Part shown: in pieces, positions 28,267-37,337 of the stretch | Layout of the letters: the number at the start of each line of letters is the position of its first letter | How positions within the stretch are numbered: the stretch's first letter is position 1 | NCBI GenBank assembly: GCA_019636175.1 | Contig: JAHBYC010000015.1 | Location: 1-54,871 of the forward strand | Length of the DNA stretch: 54,871 nucleotides | Origin: Caulobacter sp. | GTDB lineage: Bacteria; Pseudomonadota; Alphaproteobacteria; Caulobacterales; Caulobacteraceae | Direction: 5' to 3' | Position numbers and translations under genes: made by a program | Notes under the pieces: model-generated | The model's database searches: none | Seen by the model: only the letters and a program-made list of their open reading frames with translations | What the model was told of the DNA's origin: nothing

Positions 28267-28707
28267 ATGTCTTGCGGCATGGACAGGTTTCTCAAACCGC
28301 TCCGGGCTTTCAGCCGCGACCAACTCGGGGGAGCGGCGGTCGAGTTCGCCATTATCGGCCCTATTCTCGTCTTCCTGCTGATGGGGATCGTCGGCTGGGG
28401 CGGCTATTTCTGGGTCAGTCACGCGGTCCAGCAGGTGACCAACGACGCGGCGCGGGCCGCGGTCGCCGGCCTTGACCAGGACGAGCGCACCTCCCTGGCG
28501 AGCGCTGTCCTCAACACCGAAATCGACGACTATGCCTGGCTGAAGACCGAGGCCGCGAAGGTCACGGTCACCAGCCAGGATCAGGCCATCACCGTTCGCG
28601 TCGTCTACGACGCCACGCACACGCCCTTCTGGGTGATGAAGGCCATCGTGCCGCTGCCGTCTCCGTCCATCGCCCGTTCCGCGACGGTTCGCCTGGGAGG
28701 CTATTGA
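28267..28707 (+). CDS. TadE-like pilus assembly protein
   Basis: 146 residues. The TadE-like N-terminal pattern is clear: a short basic segment, GGAAVEFAIIGPILVFLLMG with the conserved Glu, then a single membrane helix and a C-terminal domain for the periplasmic side. TadE-type pseudopilins are cleaved and belong to tight-adherence (Flp) pilus or related secretion machinery. No other tad genes are in the window except the next one. ATGs at 28267 and 28279 are both possible; neither has a clear ribosome site. Its stop overlaps the next start. Confidence 0.85.
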   Translation: MSCGMDRFLKPLRAFSRDQLGGAAVEFAIIGPILVFLLMGIVGWGGYFWVSHAVQQVTNDAARAAVAGLDQDERTSLASAVLNTEIDDYAWLKTEAAKVTVTSQDQAITVRVVYDATHTPFWVMKAIVPLPSPSIARSATVRLGGY

Positions 28708-30362
28708 TGAGGTCCATGGCCGCCTGCCTTCGCGACCGTAGCGGCGCGACCTCGATCATCATCGCCTTTTCCGCGGCCGCCATCCTGGCGCTGGCGGCCC
28801 TGGCCGTGGACCTGGGGTCGGTGTTCCTGCAATCGCGTCAACTGCAGGGGATGGCTGACCTGGCCGCCCTGGCCGCCGCGCGAGACCTTCCCAACGCCCA
28901 GGCGGCCGCTGAAGCAACGGCCAGGGCCAACGGCTGGGCGGCGGACCTGACCGTGACCGTGACGCGAGGGGTCTATGTCGCCGACAGGTCAACGGGGGCG
29001 GCGGACCGGTTCCAACCGACGGAAGTTTCGCCCAACGCCGTGCGCGTCACCCTGGCCAGCAAGGCCGATCTGTATTTCGGCCGCGCGATTGTTGGCGAGG
29101 ACGCAACGGCCATCAGCCGGACGGCGACAGCGGCGCGCGCCGAACTGGCGGCCTTCTCGGTAGGGTCGCGGCTGTTGTCGCTGAACGGCGGAGTCGCCAA
29201 CGCCCTGCTGTCGGGGCTGACGGGCAGCACGGTCAGTCTGTCAGCGATGGACTATAACGCCCTGATTTCCAGCGACGTCGACCTGTTCAGCTATCTTTCC
29301 GCTCTGCGGACCGACCTCGACCTCAAGGGCGCCAGCTTTGAGAAGGTTCTGGAGGCGGATATTTCAACGGGTCAGGCGTTGACGGTCCTGAGCACCCTGT
29401 TGCGATCACAGGGCGATGATCGGGCCGCGTCTGCGGTGAACACGCTGGCGGTCGCCGCCGGATCCGCGACGACGGCGCGGCTGGATCGTCTGTTCGACCT
29501 TGGTCCCTATGCCGATCAGGACGAACTGATGGGCGGATCCCAGGCGGGGGTGGCGATCTCGGCCATGGACCTGGCAAGCGCGACCCTCCAGCTCGCGCAA
29601 GGCGGACGTCAGGTGAAGCTGGACCTTGGAGCCAGCGTGCCGGGCCTCGCCGATGTCGATGTCTGGCTGGCGATCGGCGAGCGGCCCAACAACTCGCCCT
29701 GGCTCGGGATTGACCGGGACGGCAGCCTGATCATCCGCACCGCCCAGACGCGGGTCTATGTCGAGGCCAAGGTCGGAACGGGTTCGGCTATCTCCGGACT
29801 GGCCCAGCTGAAGGTGCCGGTGATTGTCGAGGCGGCGTCCGCTGAAGCGAAACTGACCGCCATCAACTGCGCGATCGGATCGGCCAGCCTGGGTGTGAAG
29901 CCCAGCATTGGCGACGCCTGGATCGGCGAGATCGACACCTCGCGACTGGATAACTTCAAGAGAGGACTGGATGTCAGCGACGCCACCCTTGCCAGAACCC
30001 GTCTGCTGTCGATCAAGGGGCGCGGTCGCCTGGAGATGGGGGGCGTGACCTGGCAATCGGTCAACTTCAGTGCGGCCGATATCAAGGGTGGGGTGATCAA
30101 GACCGTCTCGACAGGCGATCTGGCGAAGGGTCTGGCTGCCGGCCTGGTCACCGACACCTACGTCTCCGTGGACTTTCCGGGCGTCTCGCTGGGCCTGACC
30201 CGAGGCGTCGTCACGGACTCTGTGACCAGCGTCCTGTCGTCCGCCGCGGCGCCGCTCGATGAGGTGATCAATACGGTCACGGGCCTTGCCGGCGTGAGGC
30301 TCGGCGAGGCCGATGTCAGGGTCTCGGGCCTGCGTTGCAAAGACTCCGCCCTGGTCGCCTAG
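28707..30362 (+). CDS. TadG-like membrane protein
   Basis: 551 residues. The N-terminus matches TadG/Tad-like proteins: RSGATSIIIAFSAAAILALA as membrane helix, then VDLGSVFLQSRQLQGMADLA with the typical Gln-rich continuation. The long remainder is periplasmic, beta-rich, with no von Willebrand domain that I can see. Start ATG at 28707 shares one base with the TadE stop. With TadE it forms an orphan two-gene unit, perhaps working with a main tad cluster elsewhere. Confidence 0.82.
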   Translation: MRSMAACLRDRSGATSIIIAFSAAAILALAALAVDLGSVFLQSRQLQGMADLAALAAARDLPNAQAAAEATARANGWAADLTVTVTRGVYVADRSTGAADRFQPTEVSPNAVRVTLASKADLYFGRAIVGEDATAISRTATAARAELAAFSVGSRLLSLNGGVANALLSGLTGSTVSLSAMDYNALISSDVDLFSYLSALRTDLDLKGASFEKVLEADISTGQALTVLSTLLRSQGDDRAASAVNTLAVAAGSATTARLDRLFDLGPYADQDELMGGSQAGVAISAMDLASATLQLAQGGRQVKLDLGASVPGLADVDVWLAIGERPNNSPWLGIDRDGSLIIRTAQTRVYVEAKVGTGSAISGLAQLKVPVIVEAASAEAKLTAINCAIGSASLGVKPSIGDAWIGEIDTSRLDNFKRGLDVSDATLARTRLLSIKGRGRLEMGGVTWQSVNFSAADIKGGVIKTVSTGDLAKGLAAGLVTDTYVSVDFPGVSLGLTRGVVTDSVTSVLSSAAAPLDEVINTVTGLAGVRLGEADVRVSGLRCKDSALVA

Positions 30363-30367
30363 CCCGT

Positions 30368-31258
30368 TCAGACGCGCGGTGCGGGGGGTGACGGCGTCGT
30401 CTCGAGCCGCAACAGGGACGCCAGCAATCCGACGCCCAGCCAGGCGCCGACGATCGGGCTGGGGCCGAGACCGACAAAGGGAACAGGGAAGGCGCCGACG
30501 AAGGGGGCGGCGGCCCAGACCAGAAGGAAGAGGCCCAGCGAGACGGCAGGCAGGCGGGCGCCCGGAGAGAGGGCCGCGATCATCGGCGACAGGGAGACGA
30601 GCAGGAGCAGGCCAAGGGCCAGGGCGCCCATGGTCGGAGACTGGGAGAAGGCCAGACCGATAACGCCTTCAACCTCGGGGACGGGGGCCAGGGGATCAGG
30701 TCTCAACCAGGCCCAGGCCGCCGCGCCGACTGCCAGGACGGCGAGGATCAGGCGGCCGCGCGGGCGGGCGTGGAAGCTCCAGGCCGCGGCGAGCGCGACG
30801 ACCGCCAGGGCCGTGGCCTGGGAGGCGTCCGGCTGGGCGACCGTCAGGGCAAGGGCGAGGAGGAGGGCGAGCCAGGAGCCGGTCGGCCAGAAGTCCATCC
30901 GCGCGGCGAAGGCGACCACGGCGGCGGGGCCCAGCAGCATGGCGATGTTGGCCTGGACGGGGCCTAGCGAGAGCCAGCGGTGGACCTCCTGGAGGCCAGG
31001 TCCAAGGAAGCCGGCCAGGAGGGCGATGGGCAACAGCCAGAGAAGGATCCGAAGCGTGGTTCGCCGCGCCAGGGCGGCAAGGACGATGGCCAGCACGGCG
31101 CCGACGCCCCAGGCGGCCAGATTGCGCAGGGCCGGGGCCATCGCGGCGCCGTTGCTGGTGCAGACCATGATCCCCACAACGACTGTCGCCAGGGAGACAA
31201 GGCCGAAACCGGCGAGCAGCCAGGAAGAACGCGAGCGCAGGGGCGCGGGCGGACTCAC
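30368..31258 (-). CDS. Divergent, shortened SEDS-like membrane protein
   Basis: 296 residues, nearly all hydrophobic, with about eight to nine membrane helices. Several landmarks of the FtsW/RodA (SEDS) family can be aligned: HRWLSLGPVQAN (93-104; RodA has RWxxLGxxxxQPSE), QPDASQA (142-148; usually QPDLGT), PE at 194-195 and PVPFVGLGPSPI (258-269; usually LPFISYGGSS). The family normally has about 370 residues. The essential Asp that follows PE by four residues is Val here, so peptidoglycan polymerase activity is doubtful. Start is GTG. The family link is my reading of motifs, not a search result. Confidence 0.55.
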   Translation of the reverse strand: MSPPAPLRSRSSWLLAGFGLVSLATVVVGIMVCTSNGAAMAPALRNLAAWGVGAVLAIVLAALARRTTLRILLWLLPIALLAGFLGPGLQEVHRWLSLGPVQANIAMLLGPAAVVAFAARMDFWPTGSWLALLLALALTVAQPDASQATALAVVALAAAWSFHARPRGRLILAVLAVGAAAWAWLRPDPLAPVPEVEGVIGLAFSQSPTMGALALGLLLLVSLSPMIAALSPGARLPAVSLGLFLLVWAAAPFVGAFPVPFVGLGPSPIVGAWLGVGLLASLLRLETTPSPPAPRV

Positions 31259-31304
31259 GGCGACGCCCTCAGGATGTCAGCCTCGGCGATTACCAGCGCC
31301 GATC

Positions 31305-31883
31305 TCATAGGGGCCGGACGTCCACCTTGCGGAATTTCACCACGCCCGAGCCGTACTGCAGGGCGATGGGCCCCTCGGCGAGGGCGCTGTCGTGGACGCT
31401 GTCGACGGTCTTCTGGCCATTCAAGACGACGGTGAAGGCGTCGCCCCGCGCGCTTATCTCCAACAGGCTCCAGCGGCCGGCGGCATGGGGCATGGGCGAA
31501 ACCCTGGCCACATCGACGATGGCGCCGGTGCCGTAGGTCGGGTCCGGGCGGGCGTCGAAGACATTGACCTCATAGGCGTTGGCCGGGTTGAAGGTCTGGC
31601 GATCGGAGCAGCGGATGAAGACGCCGGAGTTGGCCTCCGGGCTGATCCAGATTTCGACGCGCAGGTCGAAGTCCCGGTAGACGCCGTCGGAGACGAGGAA
31701 GCTCATCGCGCCCTTGTCGGCGACCAGGGCGCCGTCGTGGACGGACCAGTTGGCATCGCCGACGGTGGTCCAGCCGGTCAAATCGTGGCCGTTGAACAGG
31801 GGCGTAAATCCGTCCGCAGCCAGGGCGGGTCCCGCCAGGCTGGTGGCGGCGAGGCCGAGCATCAGGTCGCGTCTATGGATCAT
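31305..31883 (-). CDS. DUF1080 (3-keto-disaccharide hydrolase-like) exported protein
   Basis: 192 residues. A twin-arginine type signal (MIHRRDLMLGLAATSLAGPA) is followed by the DUF1080 lectin-like jelly roll: GFTPLFNGHDLTGWTTVG, then ANSGVFIRC and YEVNVFDARPDPTYGTGAI. Members act on or bind sugars; some hydrolyse 3-keto-glycosides. The ATG start lies in the edge of a partial palindromic repeat (TCATCCC, which reads GGGATGA on this strand), with GGAGGGAC as ribosome site. Confidence 0.85.
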   Translation of the reverse strand: MIHRRDLMLGLAATSLAGPALAADGFTPLFNGHDLTGWTTVGDANWSVHDGALVADKGAMSFLVSDGVYRDFDLRVEIWISPEANSGVFIRCSDRQTFNPANAYEVNVFDARPDPTYGTGAIVDVARVSPMPHAAGRWSLLEISARGDAFTVVLNGQKTVDSVHDSALAEGPIALQYGSGVVKFRKVDVRPL

Positions 31884-31930
31884 CCCGTCCCTCCTGGCCG
31901 CCGGACCGGCCCGTGGCCGTCCGGGATGAC
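31880..31930. repeat. Decayed or short copy of the palindromic repeat
   Basis: TCATCCCGTCC at the left and GGCCGTCCGGGATGAC at the right pair partly; the right end matches that of the copy at 53203-53321. Confidence 0.5.
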
Positions 31931-31941
31931 AGCCTCCCCTC

Positions 31942-33753
31942 TTACAGCGGCGCGCAAGCGTCCTTCAGCCATTCACCGGCCTCACCGTCGACCAGCGGGC
32001 CGATCTCCTTGAGCACCCGGGCGTGGTAGGCGTTGAACTGGGTGCGTTCGATGTCGCTCAGCATCTCGACGACGACCAGGCGCTTGTCGATCGGCGCCAG
32101 GGTCAGGGCCTCGAAGCGGTGCATCGGCCGCTCTCCGCCGGGAATGTCCTCGGCCGGCATGACCACTTCCAGATTTTCGATGCGGATGCCGTATTCGCCG
32201 CCCTTGTAGTAGCCGGGCTCGTTGGAGACGATCATGCCGGCGCGCAGGGCGACGGTATTGGGCGCCTTGGCGATGCGATGCGGGCCTTCGTGGACCCCCA
32301 GATAGACGCCCACGCCGTGACCCGTGCCGTGATCATAGTCGAGGCCCTCGGCCCACAGGGCGGCGCGGGCGAAGGCGTCGATGGCCGATCCCGTGGTGCC
32401 GGCCGGAAAGCGCAGGCGGGCGAGGGCCAGGTGGCCCTTCAGAACCAGCGTATTGCGCCGCTTCATCTCTTCGGTGGGCTCGCCGATGGCGACCGTGCGG
32501 GTGACATCGGTCGTCCCGTCCAGATATTGCCCGCCGCTGTCGATCAGCAGCAGGGAGCCCAGCCTGGCCCGCTCATTGGTCCGGTCGCTGGGATGGTAGT
32601 GGGGCAGGGCGCCGTGCCCGTTGGCCGCGCCGATGGTGTCGAAGCTGAGGTCCTTGAGCATGCCGGTGGCCTCGCGGAACCCTTCCAGCTTGGCGACCGC
32701 CTCCTTCTCGTCGGGCGGATTGACCTGGCCTTCGGTGGCCAGCCAATGCAGAAACCGGCTCAGGGCCGCGCCATCGCGGCGGTGCGCCTCGCGGGTCCCG
32801 GCGATCTCGACAGCGTTCTTGCAGGCGCGGGGCAGGGCGGTGGGGTCCATCCCCCGCACCACCGTGGCCCCGGCCGAGGCCAGCCGGTCGAAATACCAGG
32901 CCGAGGACTGGCCCGGGTCGACCAGCACACGGGCGCCCTTGAGCTCGTCCAGGGCGCCCTCAAGCGCCTCCGGAGGCTCCAGCGAGACCTGATTGCCAAG
33001 CCAGGCGGGCAGCTCCTGGGTGACCTTGTCCGGGTCGAGAAACAGCCGCGCCGTGCCATCGGCGCGAACCACGGCCTGGCTCAGGGGAAGGGGCGTGCGG
33101 ATGACGTCGCCGCCGCGGATATTGAACAGCCAGGCGATTGAGGCGGGGGCGGTGATCAGCGCCGCATCGGCGCCCGCCCCCTTCAAGGTCTCGCCGATGC
33201 GGGCGCGCTTGTCGGCGGACTCTTCTCCGGCCTGCTCCAGGGGCTGGGGCACGACGGCGGCCTTGGGCTGGGCCGGTCTGGCCTGCCCCCAGGCGGCGTC
33301 CAGCGGATTGGTTTCGAGGGGGCGAAGTTCGGCCCCGGCCTTCTCGGCGGCGGCTCTCAGGCTGGCCAGGGAGTCGGGGCTGTGCAGGCGGGGGTCATAG
33401 CCGATCACGGATCCCGGCGCGGCCTTTTCCAGATAGGCGGGAACGCCGCCCTCAACGAGGTCGCGGTATTCGAAAGTATCGGGATCGACCTGCTCGCGGA
33501 CCTGGATGGTGTAGCGGCCATCGACGAACACGGCCGCCTTGTCCTTGAGGATCACCGCCGCGCCAGCCGAGCCGGTAAAGCCCGTGGCCCAGGCCAGCCG
33601 GTCATTGGCCGCGGGGAGATACTCGTTCTGGTGTTCGTCCTCATGCGGGACGAGCAGGCCGTCGAGCCCCTGCTGGGCCATGGCGGCCCTGATCAGCGGA
33701 ACATGCCTGGGGCCGAAGGAGGGATCGGTGGATTCAGTGAAGGTCTGGCGCAT
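31942..33753 (-). CDS. Xaa-Pro aminopeptidase (aminopeptidase P, M24B)
   Basis: 603 residues, the long three-domain type. Two creatinase-N-like domains (about 1-320) precede the pita-bread catalytic domain. Metal ligands are visible: the two Asp in LLIDSGGQYLDGTTDVTRT, His in GTGHGVGVYL, Glu in SNEPGYY and Glu in GIRIENLEV. It removes N-terminal residues before proline in the cytoplasm. The first in-frame ATG at 33753 was chosen; a TTG two codons upstream has no better support. Confidence 0.92.
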   Translation of the reverse strand: MRQTFTESTDPSFGPRHVPLIRAAMAQQGLDGLLVPHEDEHQNEYLPAANDRLAWATGFTGSAGAAVILKDKAAVFVDGRYTIQVREQVDPDTFEYRDLVEGGVPAYLEKAAPGSVIGYDPRLHSPDSLASLRAAAEKAGAELRPLETNPLDAAWGQARPAQPKAAVVPQPLEQAGEESADKRARIGETLKGAGADAALITAPASIAWLFNIRGGDVIRTPLPLSQAVVRADGTARLFLDPDKVTQELPAWLGNQVSLEPPEALEGALDELKGARVLVDPGQSSAWYFDRLASAGATVVRGMDPTALPRACKNAVEIAGTREAHRRDGAALSRFLHWLATEGQVNPPDEKEAVAKLEGFREATGMLKDLSFDTIGAANGHGALPHYHPSDRTNERARLGSLLLIDSGGQYLDGTTDVTRTVAIGEPTEEMKRRNTLVLKGHLALARLRFPAGTTGSAIDAFARAALWAEGLDYDHGTGHGVGVYLGVHEGPHRIAKAPNTVALRAGMIVSNEPGYYKGGEYGIRIENLEVVMPAEDIPGGERPMHRFEALTLAPIDKRLVVVEMLSDIERTQFNAYHARVLKEIGPLVDGEAGEWLKDACAPL

Positions 33754-33884
33754 GTCCAAGACTTAAGGGGCCAGGGCCGGCCGCGCCACGGGATTCTGTC
33801 GCGGAAAACTTGTCGCAGGGACCCAGAAACCGTTCGCTAACCGAAGCTGGCCAGCGTTCGGGCGGGAAATATCAGGGGAGCGCC

Positions 33885-34418
33885 ATGACCTGTGACTGCC
33901 ACCAGGCCCTTCGCTGGCCGACGATGTCACGCCGCGCCATGTTCGGCGCCGCCGCCGGTGTCGGGCTGGCGACGCTGCTGCCGGCGAAAAGAGCCAGGGC
34001 GGGGGGACATTGCGAGGCCCTGTTGCTGACCTGCATGGACTATCGTCTGACCAACGAAACGGCGGCCTACATGGACGCGCGCGGCCTGCGCGACAAATAC
34101 GATCATGTCATCCTGGCCGGCGCCTCGCTAGGCGCGCTGAACGACCGGTTTCCTCAGTGGACCGACGTCTTCTTCGGCCATGTCGATCTGGCCGTGCAAC
34201 TTCATGAGGTCCATCGGGTGATCATCCTCGATCACCGCGACTGCGGCGCGTACAAGATGCTCATGGGCGAGGCGGCCGTGAAGGATCCGGAAACCGAGCT
34301 GAACACGCATGTAAAGCAGCTCTATCTCCTGCGCTCGACCATCCTCGCCAAGCATCCGCACATGGAGGTCGAGATTGGCCTGATGGGCCTGGATGGCAAG
34401 GTGCTTCAGGTCGTCTGA
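33885..34418 (+). CDS. Exported beta-carbonic-anhydrase-like protein
   Basis: 177 residues. A twin-arginine-like signal (MSRRAMFGAAAGVGLATLLP near residues 13-33) precedes a short beta-carbonic anhydrase-type core. The zinc ligands and dyad can be seen: C50 and D52, R54 in CMDYR, H117 and C120 in HRDCG. True beta-CAs hydrate CO2; small divergent members without proven activity are common, and this one lacks much of the usual C-terminus. Start at the ATG following AGGGGAG. It is a single gene; a periplasmic Zn protein. Confidence 0.8.
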   Translation: MTCDCHQALRWPTMSRRAMFGAAAGVGLATLLPAKRARAGGHCEALLLTCMDYRLTNETAAYMDARGLRDKYDHVILAGASLGALNDRFPQWTDVFFGHVDLAVQLHEVHRVIILDHRDCGAYKMLMGEAAVKDPETELNTHVKQLYLLRSTILAKHPHMEVEIGLMGLDGKVLQVV

Positions 34419-34470
34419 TCGGCCGGTCGAGGCCACCGCCCCGTCATGACGCGATGGCCCCCGGAGACGG

Positions 34471-34905
34471 TTATTGCGGAGGCGGGGGCGGCTCGGACGG
34501 AGCCGGCGCCGGTTCCGCGGCGCGGTCGAGGGCCTGCTGCGAAGAGATGCGCGCCTGCTCGGCGGCGTCGCGGGTGTCCTGAGCGGCGGCGCGGGCGTCG
34601 GCGGCGGCCTGGTTAGCGGCGACCTGCGCCTGGGTCGTCGCGGCGTTGTAGGTCGACTGGGCGCCTTCGACCATGCCCTGCAGGCGCGATTGCTCCGCCA
34701 CCCGGTCGAGGTCGTCCTGGCTCACGCTCTGGGCGTTGTTGGCGCTGGCCACCATGAAGGCGACGGCGATGATGGCGACCACGGCCACCAGGCCGGCGAC
34801 CACCCACATGGCGGTGTTGCCGCCGCGCGGCTCTTCAGAGGAGGTCTGGCGGGGTTGGGTCTGGTGCGATTGCGGGCGAGTGGCGTCGCCGGTGTGGTAG
34901 GTCAT
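34471..34905 (-). CDS. Single-pass membrane protein with helical Ala/Gln-rich domain
   Basis: 144 residues, not recognised. A polar N-terminal segment (about 1-31) precedes one membrane helix (MWVVAGLVAVVAIIAVAFMV, about 33-52). Then comes a long Ala/Gln/Asp-rich helix of coiled-coil type (about 60-128) and a Pro-rich tail ending in PPPPP. No function can be proposed. Confidence 0.7.
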   Translation of the reverse strand: MTYHTGDATRPQSHQTQPRQTSSEEPRGGNTAMWVVAGLVAVVAIIAVAFMVASANNAQSVSQDDLDRVAEQSRLQGMVEGAQSTYNAATTQAQVAANQAAADARAAAQDTRDAAEQARISSQQALDRAAEPAPAPSEPPPPPQ

Positions 34906-34985
34906 GTTCGGCCCTTGCTTTGCTTGTCCCCGACCGGGGCAAGAACGTCAGGACCGGATGGGAGTTCCGCCAGCCGCCTGCCGGA

Positions 34986-35873
34986 TCAGCGGCGCTCGAG
35001 CACCAGGGTCGCCCAGGCGTCGCGGTGCAGCCGCCGCTTCAGCTTGAACCCACGCGCCAGGTAGGCCGCCTTGACGCGGCGCTCCTGGGTGCGAAGCAGC
35101 CCTGACAGAATGGCGATCCCGCCGGGCTTGAGGGCGGTGCGAATGTCCTGCGCCAGGGCCACCAGCGGCGGCGCCAGAATATTGGCGAACACCAGATCGT
35201 AGGGGGCCGTTGCGGCGACCCGCCTGTGCGCCAGACCCGAGGCGTGGACAAAGCGGGCGGCGGCGGCGTTGACCTGCGCGTTCTCGCCAGCGATCCGCAC
35301 CGACGGCTTGTCGATGTCGGTGCCGACGGCCAGGCGACTGCCCGTCCGGGCGGCGGCGATGGCCAGAACGCCGGTGCCGGCGCCGACATCCAGCACCTTT
35401 GCGAACCGATGGGCCTTCAGCAGGTCATGGAAGACCCGCAGGCAACCGGCGGTCGTCCCATGGTGCCCGGTGCCGAAGGCGGCGCCGGCCTCGATGCGCA
35501 GGGTCACCGCGTTGGGCGGCGCCAGCCCCTTGTCGTGAAGGCCGAAGACGAAGAAGCGGCCCTCGCGCACGGGCGGCAGGCCGGAAAGACTCATGGCCAG
35601 CCAGTCGGCGTCGGCCAGGGCCTCGGTGACGGTCTTGAGATCGGGGTAGTCGGCCAACTGCCGACGGATCTCGTCAGCCTCGAACAGCGCCGTGGGGAAG
35701 GCGTCGATACGCCAGACGCCGCGATCCTCGTCCTCTTCCAGGATGGAGTAGGTCGCCCCTTCGAGCAGGGGGTTGGCGTCCATCGCCGCCGCGGCGGCTT
35801 CAGCGGCGGCGCGGGGTCCACGAGCGATGATCTGGACGGCGTCGTCCTGCGGGGCCTGGTCGGGGGCGGTCAT
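34986..35873 (-). CDS. prmA: Ribosomal protein L11 methyltransferase PrmA
   Basis: 295 residues. The SAM-binding motif is [19 protein letters not shown], preceded by [14 protein letters not shown], which is characteristic of PrmA, and followed by the motif [16 protein letters not shown] (catalytic NxxxP-like loop). It trimethylates L11 on the ribosome. N-terminal domain (about 1-110) is the usual L11-recognition ferredoxin-like part. Single gene; divergent from nothing obvious. Confidence 0.93.
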   Translation of the reverse strand: MTAPDQAPQDDAVQIIARGPRAAAEAAAAAMDANPLLEGATYSILEEDEDRGVWRIDAFPTALFEADEIRRQLADYPDLKTVTEALADADWLAMSLSGLPPVREGRFFVFGLHDKGLAPPNAVTLRIEAGAAFGTGHHGTTAGCLRVFHDLLKAHRFAKVLDVGAGTGVLAIAAARTGSRLAVGTDIDKPSVRIAGENAQVNAAAARFVHASGLAHRRVAATAPYDLVFANILAPPLVALAQDIRTALKPGGIAILSGLLRTQERRVKAAYLARGFKLKRRLHRDAWATLVLERR

Positions 35874-35967
35874 GGGGGCGGTTTAGCGCAAACCGCCGCC
35901 GCGACAATGGCCTGAGCCAAATTGCCTGGTGTCAGCGCGGTCGACAGCCTGGCGCCCGACGACGGTC

Positions 35968-36504
35968 CTACTGCAGGGTCTGGAAGGCTTGATCGTAGGG
36001 GATCGGGCCCGAACGGTCGGCTTCGAAGGCGGCCATTTCCCGGGGCGGCGCATCGGCCGGTTCGAAAACCTCGGGGCCGAGGTCGGCCGGCGCGCGGTCG
36101 ATGCCGGCGAGAATGCCGCCGCCCTCGCTGGGGTAGCGAACCTCGGCGTCATAGGTCGGAAGCGTCACGCCGCGATAGCTGGCCGGTTCCGGCGGCAGCA
36201 TCTCATCGGCCTCGGCCCAGGCGACCTGCTGATAGGAAGCATCGTCGTAGGCGGCGTCGGGGCCGTAGACCTCATAGGACGCCTGCCTGAGATTGTCGGT
36301 GCCGACCACATAGTCCGGCAGGCCGTTCGGGTAGCGGCTGGCCGCGCTCTGGTATTCGGCGTCGCCATAGGCCCTGCGGCCGGTATCGGCCAGGGCGATC
36401 TGCGGGCCGCCGATCCTGTCCATCGCCAGGGTCGGCCTCAGGGCCGCGCCAAGCGCAAGTCCGGCGAGGGTGGCGACCGCGATACCGTGGAACAGGGACT
36501 TCAT
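35968..36504 (-). CDS. Exported protein of unknown function
   Basis: 178 residues, not recognised. A signal peptide (MKSLFHGIAVATLAGLALGA, cleavage near TLAM) is followed by a Tyr-, Pro- and Asp-rich mature part with repeated AYxDAxYQ-like stretches (RRAYGDAEYQSAASRYPNG, AAYDDASYQQVAWAEAD). The mature protein has no cysteine and is acidic. It is probably periplasmic and poorly folded; no neighbour suggests a role. Confidence 0.7.
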   Translation of the reverse strand: MKSLFHGIAVATLAGLALGAALRPTLAMDRIGGPQIALADTGRRAYGDAEYQSAASRYPNGLPDYVVGTDNLRQASYEVYGPDAAYDDASYQQVAWAEADEMLPPEPASYRGVTLPTYDAEVRYPSEGGGILAGIDRAPADLGPEVFEPADAPPREMAAFEADRSGPIPYDQAFQTLQ

Positions 36505-36560
36505 GGGTTTGCTGGCTCCTTCTTGTGGAGCACAGCGCGGAAACGGCGGATTTGGTTGCG

Positions 36561-37286
36561 TCAGTCACGCGAAGGCGATTTCGGCGCCGGGGCCAGGCTG
36601 GTCAGGGTCAAGGTCGCCCGATGCCGGAAGCCCAGGGACTCATACAGCCGGATGGCGCCGGTGTTGTGGGCGTAGCTGTGCAGGAACGGCAGTTCGCCGC
36701 GCGCCAGAATCTCGCTCGCCACCACACGCATCAGCGCCCCGGCCAACCCGCGCCCCCGCTGGTCAGGGGCGGTGCAGACGCCGCTGACCTCGGTGAAGCC
36801 GTCCGGGCGCAGGCGCTCGCCGGCCATGGCGATCAGTCGGCCCCCCTCCCGCACCCCGACAAAACCGCCCAGCTCGCCCGTGCGGGCGCGGAAGGGACCG
36901 GGCTGGGTCACCGTCGCCAGGTCCAGCATGTCGGCGGCGTCGGCGGGTCCCAGCCGGTCGACCTGGACGCTCGCGGTCCCTGAGGCGGTCAGCGCGCTGG
37001 CGACCATCTGCCAGCAGGCGGCGGTCGCCGTGATGAGGACGCCGGGAACGGCCGACGGCGATCCGGTCTCGAACAGGGCCGCCTCGCCGTGGGCCCCGAT
37101 CAGCCGGCCGAGATCCGTCAGGCTAGACCGCGAAAGGTCAGGCGTCGCCGCGAACAGGCCAAAGGCCGGATCGAGCCGGATAGCCGAACCCATCACCTGG
37201 GCCCGGTCGGACTGCCGCCCTGTCAGGGCGGACCAGACCGGCTGATCCAGCGGATGCGCCGGTGGAGACAAGGCGGAAGGAGTCAT
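36561..37286 (-). CDS. GNAT family N-acetyltransferase (FR47-like)
   Basis: 241 residues. The C-terminal third holds the acetyl-CoA site: VSGVCTAPDQRGRGLAGALM with the RGRGLA pyrophosphate loop, then NTGAIRLYESLGFRHR. The N-terminal part (about 1-130) is an additional domain typical of FR47-type or Eis-like acetyltransferases. Substrate unknown. ATG 37286 was chosen; an ATG at 37322 would add an unrelated extension. Confidence 0.82.
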   Translation of the reverse strand: MTPSALSPPAHPLDQPVWSALTGRQSDRAQVMGSAIRLDPAFGLFAATPDLSRSSLTDLGRLIGAHGEAALFETGSPSAVPGVLITATAACWQMVASALTASGTASVQVDRLGPADAADMLDLATVTQPGPFRARTGELGGFVGVREGGRLIAMAGERLRPDGFTEVSGVCTAPDQRGRGLAGALMRVVASEILARGELPFLHSYAHNTGAIRLYESLGFRHRATLTLTSLAPAPKSPSRD

Positions 37287-37337
37287 TGCGCCGGAGATTG
37301 CCAGAGCGGGTGCCGACGGCAAGACCGGCCGTGGCGA

